From contig JAQVLA010000002.1 of the NCBI GenBank assembly GCA_028704385.1, positions 124,001 to 188,000 on the forward strand: a stretch of 64,000 nt of DNA. The letters are read 5' to 3'. Positions 18,634-25,882 of the stretch are shown here, piece after piece. This stretch comes from Bacteroidales bacterium. GTDB lineage: Bacteria; Bacteroidota; Bacteroidia; Bacteroidales; F082. The translations under genes and the position numbers were made by a program. Below the pieces are notes generated by a model that saw only the letters and a program-made list of their open reading frames with translations, had not been told where the DNA came from and searched no databases. Numbering within the stretch: the first letter of the stretch is position 1; each line of letters opens with the position of its first letter.

Positions 18634-19059
18634 ATGACAATTCAGGAAATACAAGAACAAATTGTGAGCGAGTTTTCAGTTTTTGATGACTGGCTGGACA
18701 AATACAATTACCTTATCGAGATGGGTAAGGAAGTTCCACGCATTGATGAACGCTTTAAAACGAATAATCATTTGATCAGTGGATGTCAGTCGCGCGTTTG
18801 GCTTCATGCGGAAAACCGGGAGAGTAAAATTTATTTCACCGCCGATTCGGATGCTGTGATCACCAAAGGGATAGTAAACCTCCTGATAAGGGTTTTTTCC
18901 GGTCAAAGTCCGGAAGCGATTTTGGATGCTGATACAAATTTTATTGAACAGATTGGCCTGAAGGAACATCTTTCTCCAACAAGATCCAATGGCCTGGTTT
19001 CGATGGTAAAACAGATGAAATTGTATGCTCAGGTTTACAAACTGAAACAAGACAACTAA
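18634..19059 (+). CDS. sufE: Sulfur acceptor protein SufE
   Basis: 141 residues. The persulfide cysteine is C51 in HLISGCQSRVWL, the conserved SufE loop, followed by FTADSDAVITKG. It receives sulfur from SufS C368 and passes it to SufB. Spacing from sufS is 66 bp, the longest gap within this gene set, and contains a TAAATTTG sequence at 18604-18611 that could be an internal promoter. The next gene starts 10 bp later. Confidence 0.94.
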   Translation: MTIQEIQEQIVSEFSVFDDWLDKYNYLIEMGKEVPRIDERFKTNNHLISGCQSRVWLHAENRESKIYFTADSDAVITKGIVNLLIRVFSGQSPEAILDADTNFIEQIGLKEHLSPTRSNGLVSMVKQMKLYAQVYKLKQDN

Positions 19060-19069
19060 ATTTTTGGTT

Positions 19070-19390
19070 ATGACTAAGGATGAAAAAAATCGAATCGAAC
19101 GAGATATTATAACTGTTTTACGCACTGTTTACGACCCTGAGATTCCAGTTAATATATATGAGCTTGGACTGATTTATGAGATAAGTATCAGCGAACATGC
19201 TGAGGTAAAGGTGCTTATGACACTTACCACGCCCAACTGTCCGGTTGCAGAGAGCCTTCCACTTGAAGTTGAACAAAAAGTTGGAGACGTCAAAGGAGTT
19301 ACAAAAAGTACGGTTGAACTTACTTTCGAACCGCCCTGGGATCAGGAAATGCTTTCGGACGAAGCCAAGCTGGAGTTGGGGTTTCTGTAG
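19070..19390 (+). CDS. SUF-associated MIP18/DUF59 family protein (SufT-like)
   Basis: About 106 residues from the ATG at 19070; a TTG six bases earlier is unlikely. It is a single MIP18/PaaD-type domain: DPEIPVNIYELGLIY near 22-36 and the conserved cysteine C57 in LTTPNCPVAESLP. Such proteins act in maturation or transfer of Fe-S clusters and are often the last suf gene in Bacteroidota, also named YitW or SufT. It lacks the extra N-terminal domain of some SufT proteins, so I leave the symbol blank. Confidence 0.85.
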   Translation: MTKDEKNRIERDIITVLRTVYDPEIPVNIYELGLIYEISISEHAEVKVLMTLTTPNCPVAESLPLEVEQKVGDVKGVTKSTVELTFEPPWDQEMLSDEAKLELGFL

Positions 19391-19801
19391 GGGAAAGCGT
19401 AAGCTCTTTTTGGGCTGGATCAGCTCATTTTTAATACTATTTCAGGTAGGTGTTTTGAGGTAAGTAGGGCTTGCTGAGAAACTCGAAATTGACAATTCCG
19501 GTCAATGTTATCTCCGAATTGCCGGGCTGCATCTACGGAATATTGATATACTCTTTTTTATGAATATTAATGTCATTTAGCGGGGCTGTGGCTCATGTCA
19601 GGGTGCGTAGCTCCGTTAATATTTATTAGAAATCTTTTACAATTAAGTATTGAGGTGCAGAGCACCGGTAATATCTGTCAAGGATTTCTATTGCCGCCAT
19701 GCAAATACCTTACAAAAACCTGCGATGATAATTCAATTAAGTATCACAAAACCAATCTGGTAAAAGTTTTTAAGGAGAAACTAATTATACTAAATCGACT
19801 T
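19391..19801. repeat. 411-bp gap with diverged GGTGCnnAGCnCCG repeats
   Basis: No gene is seen. Two related segments stand in tandem: 19601-19638 (GGGTGCGTAGCTCCGTTAAT, then ATTTATTAGAAATC) and 19654-19689 (GGTGCAGAGCACCGGTAATA, then TCTGTCAAGGATTTC). A weaker third copy is at 19524-19547 (GGGCTGCATCTACGGAATAT). In the second copy GGTGC and GCACC form a small perfect hairpin around AGA. The order short palindrome, then TAATATnTnT, then a GATTTC or AAATC end is kept between copies. This looks like a family of dispersed, decaying non-coding repeats. Confidence 0.55.
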
Positions 19802-21244
19802 TTACTCCTTATACTCTAAATAATTTTTCACAAAATACACCCAATCATCAAGTCTGTCGAATAATTGCAATGTTGGTTCAAAAGGAATATAGATGTCTGG
19901 CGCAATTCCGATATTGTCAATCGGATTTTCAGGCAATCTGCGCGAACGTGTTGCTGGCAACCATAAACTATACTCACCTGAAGGCAATTCTTTTGGTGTA
20001 ATGTTAGAATAATCAAGAACCCCTGCCGTATTTTCAGTGCCAAACAATATAACTTTTGAACTATTTTTTGCTGTAAGAATAAATTGTTCTGCAGATGAGG
20101 CATTTCGTCCATTTATTATTACCCCTACTTGTTTTGGATATTTATAAATTGTATCTCTTATTACCATGTCATTTCCTTTGTGATAAGGATGTATCACAAA
20201 ACCACCAATGTTTTCTTTCATCTTTTCAACCAGTGCTTTGGATTCCTCTTCATAGCCATCTTTAATCAATCCGTTTTTGATTGCATCTTCCCAATCTTCG
20301 ATAATTCCTTTCGTAGCGTACCATTCAACGCCTTTGCTCTCATAAGGATTAGTATAAATTAGTTCTGCTAATTTTTGGTAATAATTATCCTGACCACCAC
20401 CATTATTTCTAATGTCAATTATTAAATTTGGTCGTATCATAATTTCATTCCAATATTTTTCCACAAAATCATTTGCAAGATCCGAATAGAAAGAAGGAAT
20501 TCTTAAATAAAAGGTACTATCAGTCAGGCTCATAGCAATCGGATAGGTATTCAAGCCATTTGGATATTTGGGAATATAGGAGGTTAAAAACGCCATATCT
20601 GCTTTTTTATCTGATGTTTGTCTGATAAATCTCGTGTCGTCGTGAATTTCGAAAACAGATTTATTCAATAATAGGGATGCTTTTTCATGCTGTGGTCTAT
20701 ATTGAAGGTAGTCCCGATATGTTATTAACTCGAACTCATTATTCCCTTTATCAATTGCTTCAAATATTATTTGGTTTTGTTCATAACCGGAATATTTAAT
20801 TGCAACACCTAAATATTTATCATCTTGTTTTTCAACTACAAAAGTGCCCCAGTATCCAACCCAAACACCTTCAAGTGTATTTGAGTTAATCAACAATGAT
20901 TCGAAGTCAGTAGTTGTATATTTTCTTTCATGTGATACATTTCCTCCATTCTTTGAGTAATCTCGGTTATAGGATACTCTAAGATGATGATCTTTAAACC
21001 AGGCAGTATAATCATTTAAAAATATGAAGCATGAATCAGGGTAGCGTGTGATTTTATTTCTAATTTTAATTTCAAAGCCTTTCAAATCCGCTATATTCTC
21101 TTGATTTACTTTATCTGAATATCCCGGATAATCATTTTTTATTCTGTTGACAATGTAATCGAAATCCGCCAGGCATTCATTTTCTTGTGCATGGGAATAG
21201 GCAAATACTGAGAATAAAAAGAAAGTTACAATTAATTGTTTCAT
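19802..21244 (-). CDS. Secreted S41-family peptidase-like protein
   Basis: 480 residues with a cleavable signal peptide (MKQLIVTFFLFSVFAYSHAQ). The C-terminal peptidase domain shows LIIDIRNNGGGQDN (275-286), the serine region NGRNASSAEQF (378-388) and FGTENTAGVL (401-410). CtpA-type enzymes have a catalytic Lys about 25 residues after the serine; here that place is TAGVL, so the Ser-Lys dyad is absent. This subgroup without the Lys and without a PDZ domain is common in Bacteroidota. Peptidase activity is therefore uncertain. It stands alone, reverse to suf and dxs. Confidence 0.75.
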   Translation of the reverse strand: MKQLIVTFFLFSVFAYSHAQENECLADFDYIVNRIKNDYPGYSDKVNQENIADLKGFEIKIRNKITRYPDSCFIFLNDYTAWFKDHHLRVSYNRDYSKNGGNVSHERKYTTTDFESLLINSNTLEGVWVGYWGTFVVEKQDDKYLGVAIKYSGYEQNQIIFEAIDKGNNEFELITYRDYLQYRPQHEKASLLLNKSVFEIHDDTRFIRQTSDKKADMAFLTSYIPKYPNGLNTYPIAMSLTDSTFYLRIPSFYSDLANDFVEKYWNEIMIRPNLIIDIRNNGGGQDNYYQKLAELIYTNPYESKGVEWYATKGIIEDWEDAIKNGLIKDGYEEESKALVEKMKENIGGFVIHPYHKGNDMVIRDTIYKYPKQVGVIINGRNASSAEQFILTAKNSSKVILFGTENTAGVLDYSNITPKELPSGEYSLWLPATRSRRLPENPIDNIGIAPDIYIPFEPTLQLFDRLDDWVYFVKNYLEYKE

Positions 21245-21492
21245 GGTTTTGTGTTTATTTTCATGGAACAGAATGGTTTATATGTTCATTCTCCCAAAAC
21301 TACAGTAGAATAGTATACTCAATTATTGTCTTTCAGTACAAGCTCTCAGTTTGGTTTATTCATCCTTGCAGAGTAACTATTAGTCATATCCCTAAGATGG
21401 TTTTAGTTAATCATTACCAAAAATAGTGAAATTCTAACAATGCCTGTAATTTTCTGATTGTATTTCCTAAGCCTCAAATAAGCTTCTTTTCT

Positions 21493-21500
21493 TACCTTCG
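21493..21500 (+). promoter_or_regulatory. Candidate -7 element TACCTTCG upstream of dxs
   Basis: TACCTTCG differs from TAnnTTTG at one position and lies 21 bp before the dxs ATG, which would give a very short leader. No convincing -33 element is seen. Confidence 0.35.
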
Positions 21501-21521
21501 CCATTCAAATGATACCCATGT

Positions 21522-23306
21522 ATGGCTTTGCAGTTGCTTTCAAAAATAAATGATCCCGCTGAGCTCCGAAAACTTCAACCGGACTTATTTCCTGATCTGG
21601 CAGAAGAACTCAGGTCTTTTATTCTCGATGTTACTGCCGTAAATCCCGGCCATCTGGGTGCTTCGCTTGGCGTTGTTGAACTTACGATTGCATTACACTA
21701 TTTGTTTGATACCCCAAATGACCGATTGATCTGGGATGTTGGTCATCAGGCTTATGCACATAAAATTTTAACTGGTCGCAAACATTTATTTCAAAGCCTG
21801 CGAAAACTGGATGGCATCAGTGGATTTCCTTCCCGATCGGAAAGTGACTATGATGCATTTGGAACAGGACATGCCTCTACGGCTTTGTCGGCTGCTGTGG
21901 GCATGGCGGTTGCAGCTGATTTACAAGGAAATCACTCCCGAAATCATATCGCTGTAATCGGTGACGGTGCCATTACCGGCGGCATGTTTTTCGAAGCTTT
22001 AAATCAGGCCGGTGCAGCTGATTTAAACTTGATTATTATCTTGAACGACAATGGAATAGCCATTGATAAAAGTGCTGGTGCTTTAAAAGATTACTTAATT
22101 CGACAAGCCGAAAAACAAAGTAGTCAGGCATTTTCGAATCCCTTGTTCGAAGCTTTTGGGATTGCCTGCAATGGTTCTGTTGACGGACATAATTTTGCAG
22201 AATTGCTTCCTGCATTGGAAGCTGTAAAGGCCATGAAAGGTGTGCGTTTGCTGCATGTGATTACAACCAAGGGCAAAGGTTTTGAGCGTGCCGAAAAAGA
22301 TCAGGTGCGCTATCATGCGCCTGGCACTTTCGACAGGCTGACCGGTGAACTGCCCAAGGCAAAACCAGTCGAAAATCGTATTCCGCTTTATCAGGAAGTT
22401 TTTGGTGAAACCCTGCTGGAGCTTGCAAAAGAATATCCTGCTCTGGTTGGTGTTACACCGGCTATGCCAACAGGTAGCCATTTATTGCCCCTGCTCGAAA
22501 CCTTTCCGGAGCGTTGTTTTGATGTGGGAATAGCAGAACAACATGCCCTTACTTTTTCGGCCGGACTTGCAGCCGAAGGAATGATGCCTTTTTGCGTGAT
22601 TTATTCTACCTTTTTGCAAAGAGCATACGATCAGCTGATTCATGATATCGCTTTACAAAATTTGTCTGTAGTGATTTGCGTTGATCGCGCCGGCCTGGTA
22701 GGGGAGGATGGAGCAACGCATCATGGCGTTTTTGATTTGGCCTACCTGCGCTGTATTCCCAATCTGGTGATTGCTGCTCCCATGGATGAAAAGGAATTGC
22801 GTCATTTGATGTTCACTGCTGCCAATGATCGTAAAAGCCCCTTTGTGATCAGATATCCGCGCGGAAAAGCCACAGCGTTGGATTGGAAAGTGGAACCGGA
22901 AATTTTACCAATTGGTAAAGGCAGAAAACTGACTTCTGGAAATCGAGTTGCTGTTTTGAGTATTGGCCATCCTGGGAATTTTGTAAAAGAGGCTCTGGAA
23001 AAACTGGCAGCGGAAAATATTGTTGTCAGTCATTATGATTTATGTTTTCTCAAACCTTTGGATGAAATCCTGCTGAAGGACGCATTTGAACATCACGAGC
23101 AAATCATCACCGTTGAAGATGGCGTAACAAATGGCGGAATGGGAAGTGCCGTAATGGAATGGGCGCATGAGAATGGCTTTGGCAATCCTGTTGTAAGACT
23201 GGGTGTGCCCGACACTTTTATTTCACATGGCCGGCCAGAAGAATTGCAATATATTTGCGGGTTTGATATTAAAGGCATTACTAGCATGATAAAAGTTTTA
23301 TTTTAA
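21522..23306 (+). CDS. dxs: 1-deoxy-D-xylulose-5-phosphate synthase
   Basis: 594 residues, somewhat shorter than the common 620-640. The thiamine-diphosphate motif is GDGAITGGMFFEALNQAG, ending in ILNDN, preceded by VNPGHLGASLGVVELTIALH and DVGHQAYAHKILTGR. The second half carries VGIAEQHALTFSAGLA and VCVDRAGLVGEDGATHHGVFD-type sequence. It condenses pyruvate and glyceraldehyde-3-phosphate in the first step of the MEP isoprenoid pathway. Monocistronic by position. Confidence 0.95.
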   Translation: MALQLLSKINDPAELRKLQPDLFPDLAEELRSFILDVTAVNPGHLGASLGVVELTIALHYLFDTPNDRLIWDVGHQAYAHKILTGRKHLFQSLRKLDGISGFPSRSESDYDAFGTGHASTALSAAVGMAVAADLQGNHSRNHIAVIGDGAITGGMFFEALNQAGAADLNLIIILNDNGIAIDKSAGALKDYLIRQAEKQSSQAFSNPLFEAFGIACNGSVDGHNFAELLPALEAVKAMKGVRLLHVITTKGKGFERAEKDQVRYHAPGTFDRLTGELPKAKPVENRIPLYQEVFGETLLELAKEYPALVGVTPAMPTGSHLLPLLETFPERCFDVGIAEQHALTFSAGLAAEGMMPFCVIYSTFLQRAYDQLIHDIALQNLSVVICVDRAGLVGEDGATHHGVFDLAYLRCIPNLVIAAPMDEKELRHLMFTAANDRKSPFVIRYPRGKATALDWKVEPEILPIGKGRKLTSGNRVAVLSIGHPGNFVKEALEKLAAENIVVSHYDLCFLKPLDEILLKDAFEHHEQIITVEDGVTNGGMGSAVMEWAHENGFGNPVVRLGVPDTFISHGRPEELQYICGFDIKGITSMIKVLF

Positions 23307-23616
23307 TAGAAAAGTTTTTTTGTTAATTTGAGATTTTTCTTACTTTTGTTCTAACCAATTCATTTAATACGCTAACCAATTTTATGAAATGCGATGACCA
23401 ATTCTCCTACACACACACACACACACAGCGGAATTTGAAAGTGCGTGTGGTGATTTTCAACTAATAAAACTCATTGATCTATTATTAGCTGTTGATAATA
23501 AGTTTATTTTTAAATTGGGGAAAAATAAGTTCGACTGAGTTTTGCTGTCGGTTTATACTGACAACTACTTATTTTGGAATTTGTTTTTTATTTATCCAAT
23601 TTTAAAAAATAGAGTT
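23307..23616. other. 310-bp AT-rich gap between dxs and a lipoprotein gene, holding an (AC)n tract
   Basis: No gene is supported. The only clear structure is the dinucleotide run at 23409-23427. An open frame upstream of the lipoprotein ATG (from 23542) has no start signal and is better read as leader sequence. Confidence 0.5.
23409..23427. repeat. (AC)9 dinucleotide microsatellite
   Basis: Nine consecutive AC units plus one A, uninterrupted, in non-coding DNA about 190 bp upstream of the lipoprotein start. Confidence 0.9.
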
Positions 23617-24150
23617 ATGAAAAATATATTTGAAATTAGTTTAATAAAGATTTTGACTGTTTTGTTTTTGTTAATATTTGTTGCTTGTGAAAAGGAAGTG
23701 ACAGATGTTCCAAGTGAAACAAATGACATTGAAAACATCCTGATAAATAAATCAATAGGATGGGAAGTTACATTTTCTGCTGGTCATGATTGGCCGCTAT
23801 GCGCACCAGGTTGTTTTCCAAGTGCAGGTCCTCCTTTTTGGATTCACATACCTTGTTGGGGAAGTGGTACTAACTGCACTCACACTATTGGATTTTCGAT
23901 TTTTAAAAGCAGTAATTTGTTTAGCATTGAGAACTTAGATAAACCCTATGATGTAGAGGTCGTTTTAAAGAATGAAATCATTGATTCTGGTTTTCCTTTC
24001 CCTTCTCGTTCAGTTTCATATCTTGTGAATGATGATACTTTTTGGCTAAATATTCCTGAACAAAATATAATTACCATTAATTCGGGTAAGAATACATTTG
24101 TTTTGAAAGGAATATATTTGTCACGGACAAAGGCTTACTCAAATAAATAG
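23617..24150 (+). CDS. Small lipoprotein with a four-cysteine aromatic segment; family not recognised
   Basis: 178 residues from the ATG at 23617, chosen because a signal sequence and lipobox follow (LLIFVACEK, lipid cysteine C24). An earlier in-frame start at 23542 would bury the signal peptide. The mature part has a short region rich in Trp, Pro and Cys: WPLCAPGC (C62, C66), HIPC (C80) and TNC (C87). The rest is predicted beta-strand. Anchored in the outer or inner membrane, facing the periplasm or surface. I do not recognise the family. It is followed by an inverted repeat and two CPBP protease genes in the same orientation. Confidence 0.65.
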   Translation: MKNIFEISLIKILTVLFLLIFVACEKEVTDVPSETNDIENILINKSIGWEVTFSAGHDWPLCAPGCFPSAGPPFWIHIPCWGSGTNCTHTIGFSIFKSSNLFSIENLDKPYDVEVVLKNEIIDSGFPFPSRSVSYLVNDDTFWLNIPEQNIITINSGKNTFVLKGIYLSRTKAYSNK

Positions 24151-24157
24151 TTAAACA

Positions 24158-24266
24158 CAAATGAGGCTGCTAAAAAATGTTCAAGACATTGTTTTGTTAT
24201 TTAGCAAACAGTTAAATAAGCTATCATAAAGGACAATTTCCAGTTTATTTCTGGCAGCCTCATTTG
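24158..24266. repeat. 109-bp MITE-like element or long-loop hairpin with perfect 13-bp terminal inverted repeats
   Basis: CAAATGAGGCTGC (24158-24170) and GCAGCCTCATTTG (24254-24266) are perfect inverted copies separated by 83 bp. The interior is AT-rich, codes for nothing and has smaller inverted pairs: TTATTTA with TTAAATAA, and CCAG with CTGG. GAGGCTG near a terminus is also seen at the ends of several IS families. No clear target-site duplication is visible. It starts 8 bp after the lipoprotein stop and ends just before the CPBP start. Confidence 0.6.
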
Positions 24267-24282
24267 AATGGTAATTTTATTA

Positions 24283-25053
24283 ATGAAAAAAGTAGAAAAA
24301 CTTCTTATCTTATTCATTGCTGTAGTAGGTTATTTCTTTTTGGTTTTCATTCAGTTAGGGCTTGTTGATGAGCTTCTGAAAAGTTTACATTTAAGAATAA
24401 TCATTGTTATCAATAAAGTTGTTTTTTTGATAGTTTCCTGGTTCTATATTAAAGCTATTCTTAACAAATTAAATCTAGATGATTCTAAGTTTAAACCCAA
24501 TATAAAATTTAGTGATATTTATTACTTTCTTTTTGGAGGTGCTATCCCACTAGTTTTTTCAGCAGCTTCATTATTTATTGCATCAATTATATTTAAAGAT
24601 TTTGATTACCAGTTAATAATTAGTACTTTAACAATTAAACACTTTTTTGAAGCTTTAGTAACAGCTTTCAATGAAGAATTGTTGTTCAGGGCATTGATTT
24701 TCTATTCATTATATAGAATAACTGGAAAATTGTTTTTTTCAGCTTTTCTATCATCAATATTTTTCGTTTTTATGCATTTTGAAATGATAGAGGAGGATAT
24801 TGCTTATTTATACATTTCAAATGTTTTAATTGGCAGTCTATTGTTGAGCTATATATACTTTTTAACTAAAAGTATTTGGTCATCAATTGGTTTGCATGCT
24901 TTAAATAATACAATTGAGAATGTGTTTGATTTTACTTATGAAGATAATTTCAATAAAGTACTTTATTTATCCGCTTATACGATATTATTAATTTTAATAT
25001 TTTTATTGTTTGTTTACATTCAAAGAAAAAAATGTTGCCGCCTATTTGAGTAA
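24283..25053 (+). CDS. CPBP family intramembrane metalloprotease
   Basis: About 256 residues from the ATG at 24283 (24268 is an alternative but touches the inverted repeat). Eight or so membrane helices. The three CPBP/Abi motifs are present: FNEELLFR (E131, E132, R136), FVFMHFEM (H165) and GLHALNNT (H205, N208-209). The family contains CAAX prenyl endopeptidases and many bacterial proteins tied to bacteriocin immunity or peptide processing. Very AT-rich compared with flanking genes. The next CPBP gene overlaps its end. Confidence 0.85.
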   Translation: MKKVEKLLILFIAVVGYFFLVFIQLGLVDELLKSLHLRIIIVINKVVFLIVSWFYIKAILNKLNLDDSKFKPNIKFSDIYYFLFGGAIPLVFSAASLFIASIIFKDFDYQLIISTLTIKHFFEALVTAFNEELLFRALIFYSLYRITGKLFFSAFLSSIFFVFMHFEMIEEDIAYLYISNVLIGSLLLSYIYFLTKSIWSSIGLHALNNTIENVFDFTYEDNFNKVLYLSAYTILLILIFLLFVYIQRKKCCRLFE

Positions 25054-25786
25054 GCCAACCAAGCTCTTACTTTCAGTATCGATTATATTCGTTTACCTAA
25101 TTTTCTCATTTTTCTATTCTCCAAATGAGTTTTCTTTTGTTGTGCGATCCGGCTTTAAGTTTTTATTGGTTTTTATAGGTTTCATTATCCTGGGATTGCA
25201 CAAGAAAAGCCAGTTTTCTTTTTTTAATGGTTTACTATTATTTTTACTTTTTGTAAGTTTGATCGGCATTGTAGCCGAAGAATTACTACTTAAAAATGTC
25301 GACCTTTCCTGGTTTGCTTATGCAGCCTATGGGTTATTTACAATTTCAACAGGTTTTTTTGAGGAGTTTTTGTTTAGATTTTTGATTTTTTTTGGATTAT
25401 TACGTTGGTTTGCTTCTTACAGCTTGCGCCACGTGCTAGTGGCAATGCTCATTACTTCATTTGTTTTTGGGCTTATGCACCTGCTTAATCTCAGGCATCC
25501 ATACTATAAGTTTCAAGGAGTATTAAATCAGATTATTTTAGCTTTTGGGCTGGGTATGTTGTTTCAAGCTGTTTTAATTAGATACAGAAGCATGTTAGTA
25601 ATTATTCTACTGCATGCTGCAGTTAATTTCTTTGGAATGTATAATACTTATTTTGGTTCCACTGACAAAATGGTTTCGGGTATCGATGTTCATAACAGGT
25701 ATAGCTTGAGTTTTTCAGATTTTGTAGGTGTTGCGGTGATAACTATTGTGCTGTTGTTGCCGCTAGGTATGCTGTTTTCCCGGTAA
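25046..25786 (+). CDS. Second CPBP family intramembrane metalloprotease
   Basis: About 246 residues if translation starts at TTG 25046, overlapping the previous gene by 8 bp; TTG 25010 would add 12 residues. No ATG is available near the N-terminus and no Shine-Dalgarno is seen, so the start is uncertain. Motifs: GFFEEFLFR (E106, E107, R111), FGLMHLLNL (H145) and LLHAAVNFFG. It is clearly diverged from its neighbour, so not a recent duplication. Tandem CPBP genes behind a secreted small protein suggest processing of, or protection from, an exported peptide, as inference only. Confidence 0.8.
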   Translation: MSKPTKLLLSVSIIFVYLIFSFFYSPNEFSFVVRSGFKFLLVFIGFIILGLHKKSQFSFFNGLLLFLLFVSLIGIVAEELLLKNVDLSWFAYAAYGLFTISTGFFEEFLFRFLIFFGLLRWFASYSLRHVLVAMLITSFVFGLMHLLNLRHPYYKFQGVLNQIILAFGLGMLFQAVLIRYRSMLVIILLHAAVNFFGMYNTYFGSTDKMVSGIDVHNRYSLSFSDFVGVAVITIVLLLPLGMLFSR

Positions 25787-25882
25787 AGCAGAACTATCAA
25801 GATTGGCTCAAGAATTTTCTAAACTAGTTGAAAGTGTTGAATCAACAGGAAAATCAATATCTTTACGGCTTATATCATTGCA

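Noticed and set aside
19802-21244. CtpA-type active protease
   Set aside because: The catalytic lysine expected after the serine is absent, unlike in the CtpA protein at 61825.
24158-24266. Riboswitch or intrinsic terminator
   Set aside because: The loop is too long for a simple terminator, no T run follows the second arm and no known riboswitch pattern is seen.
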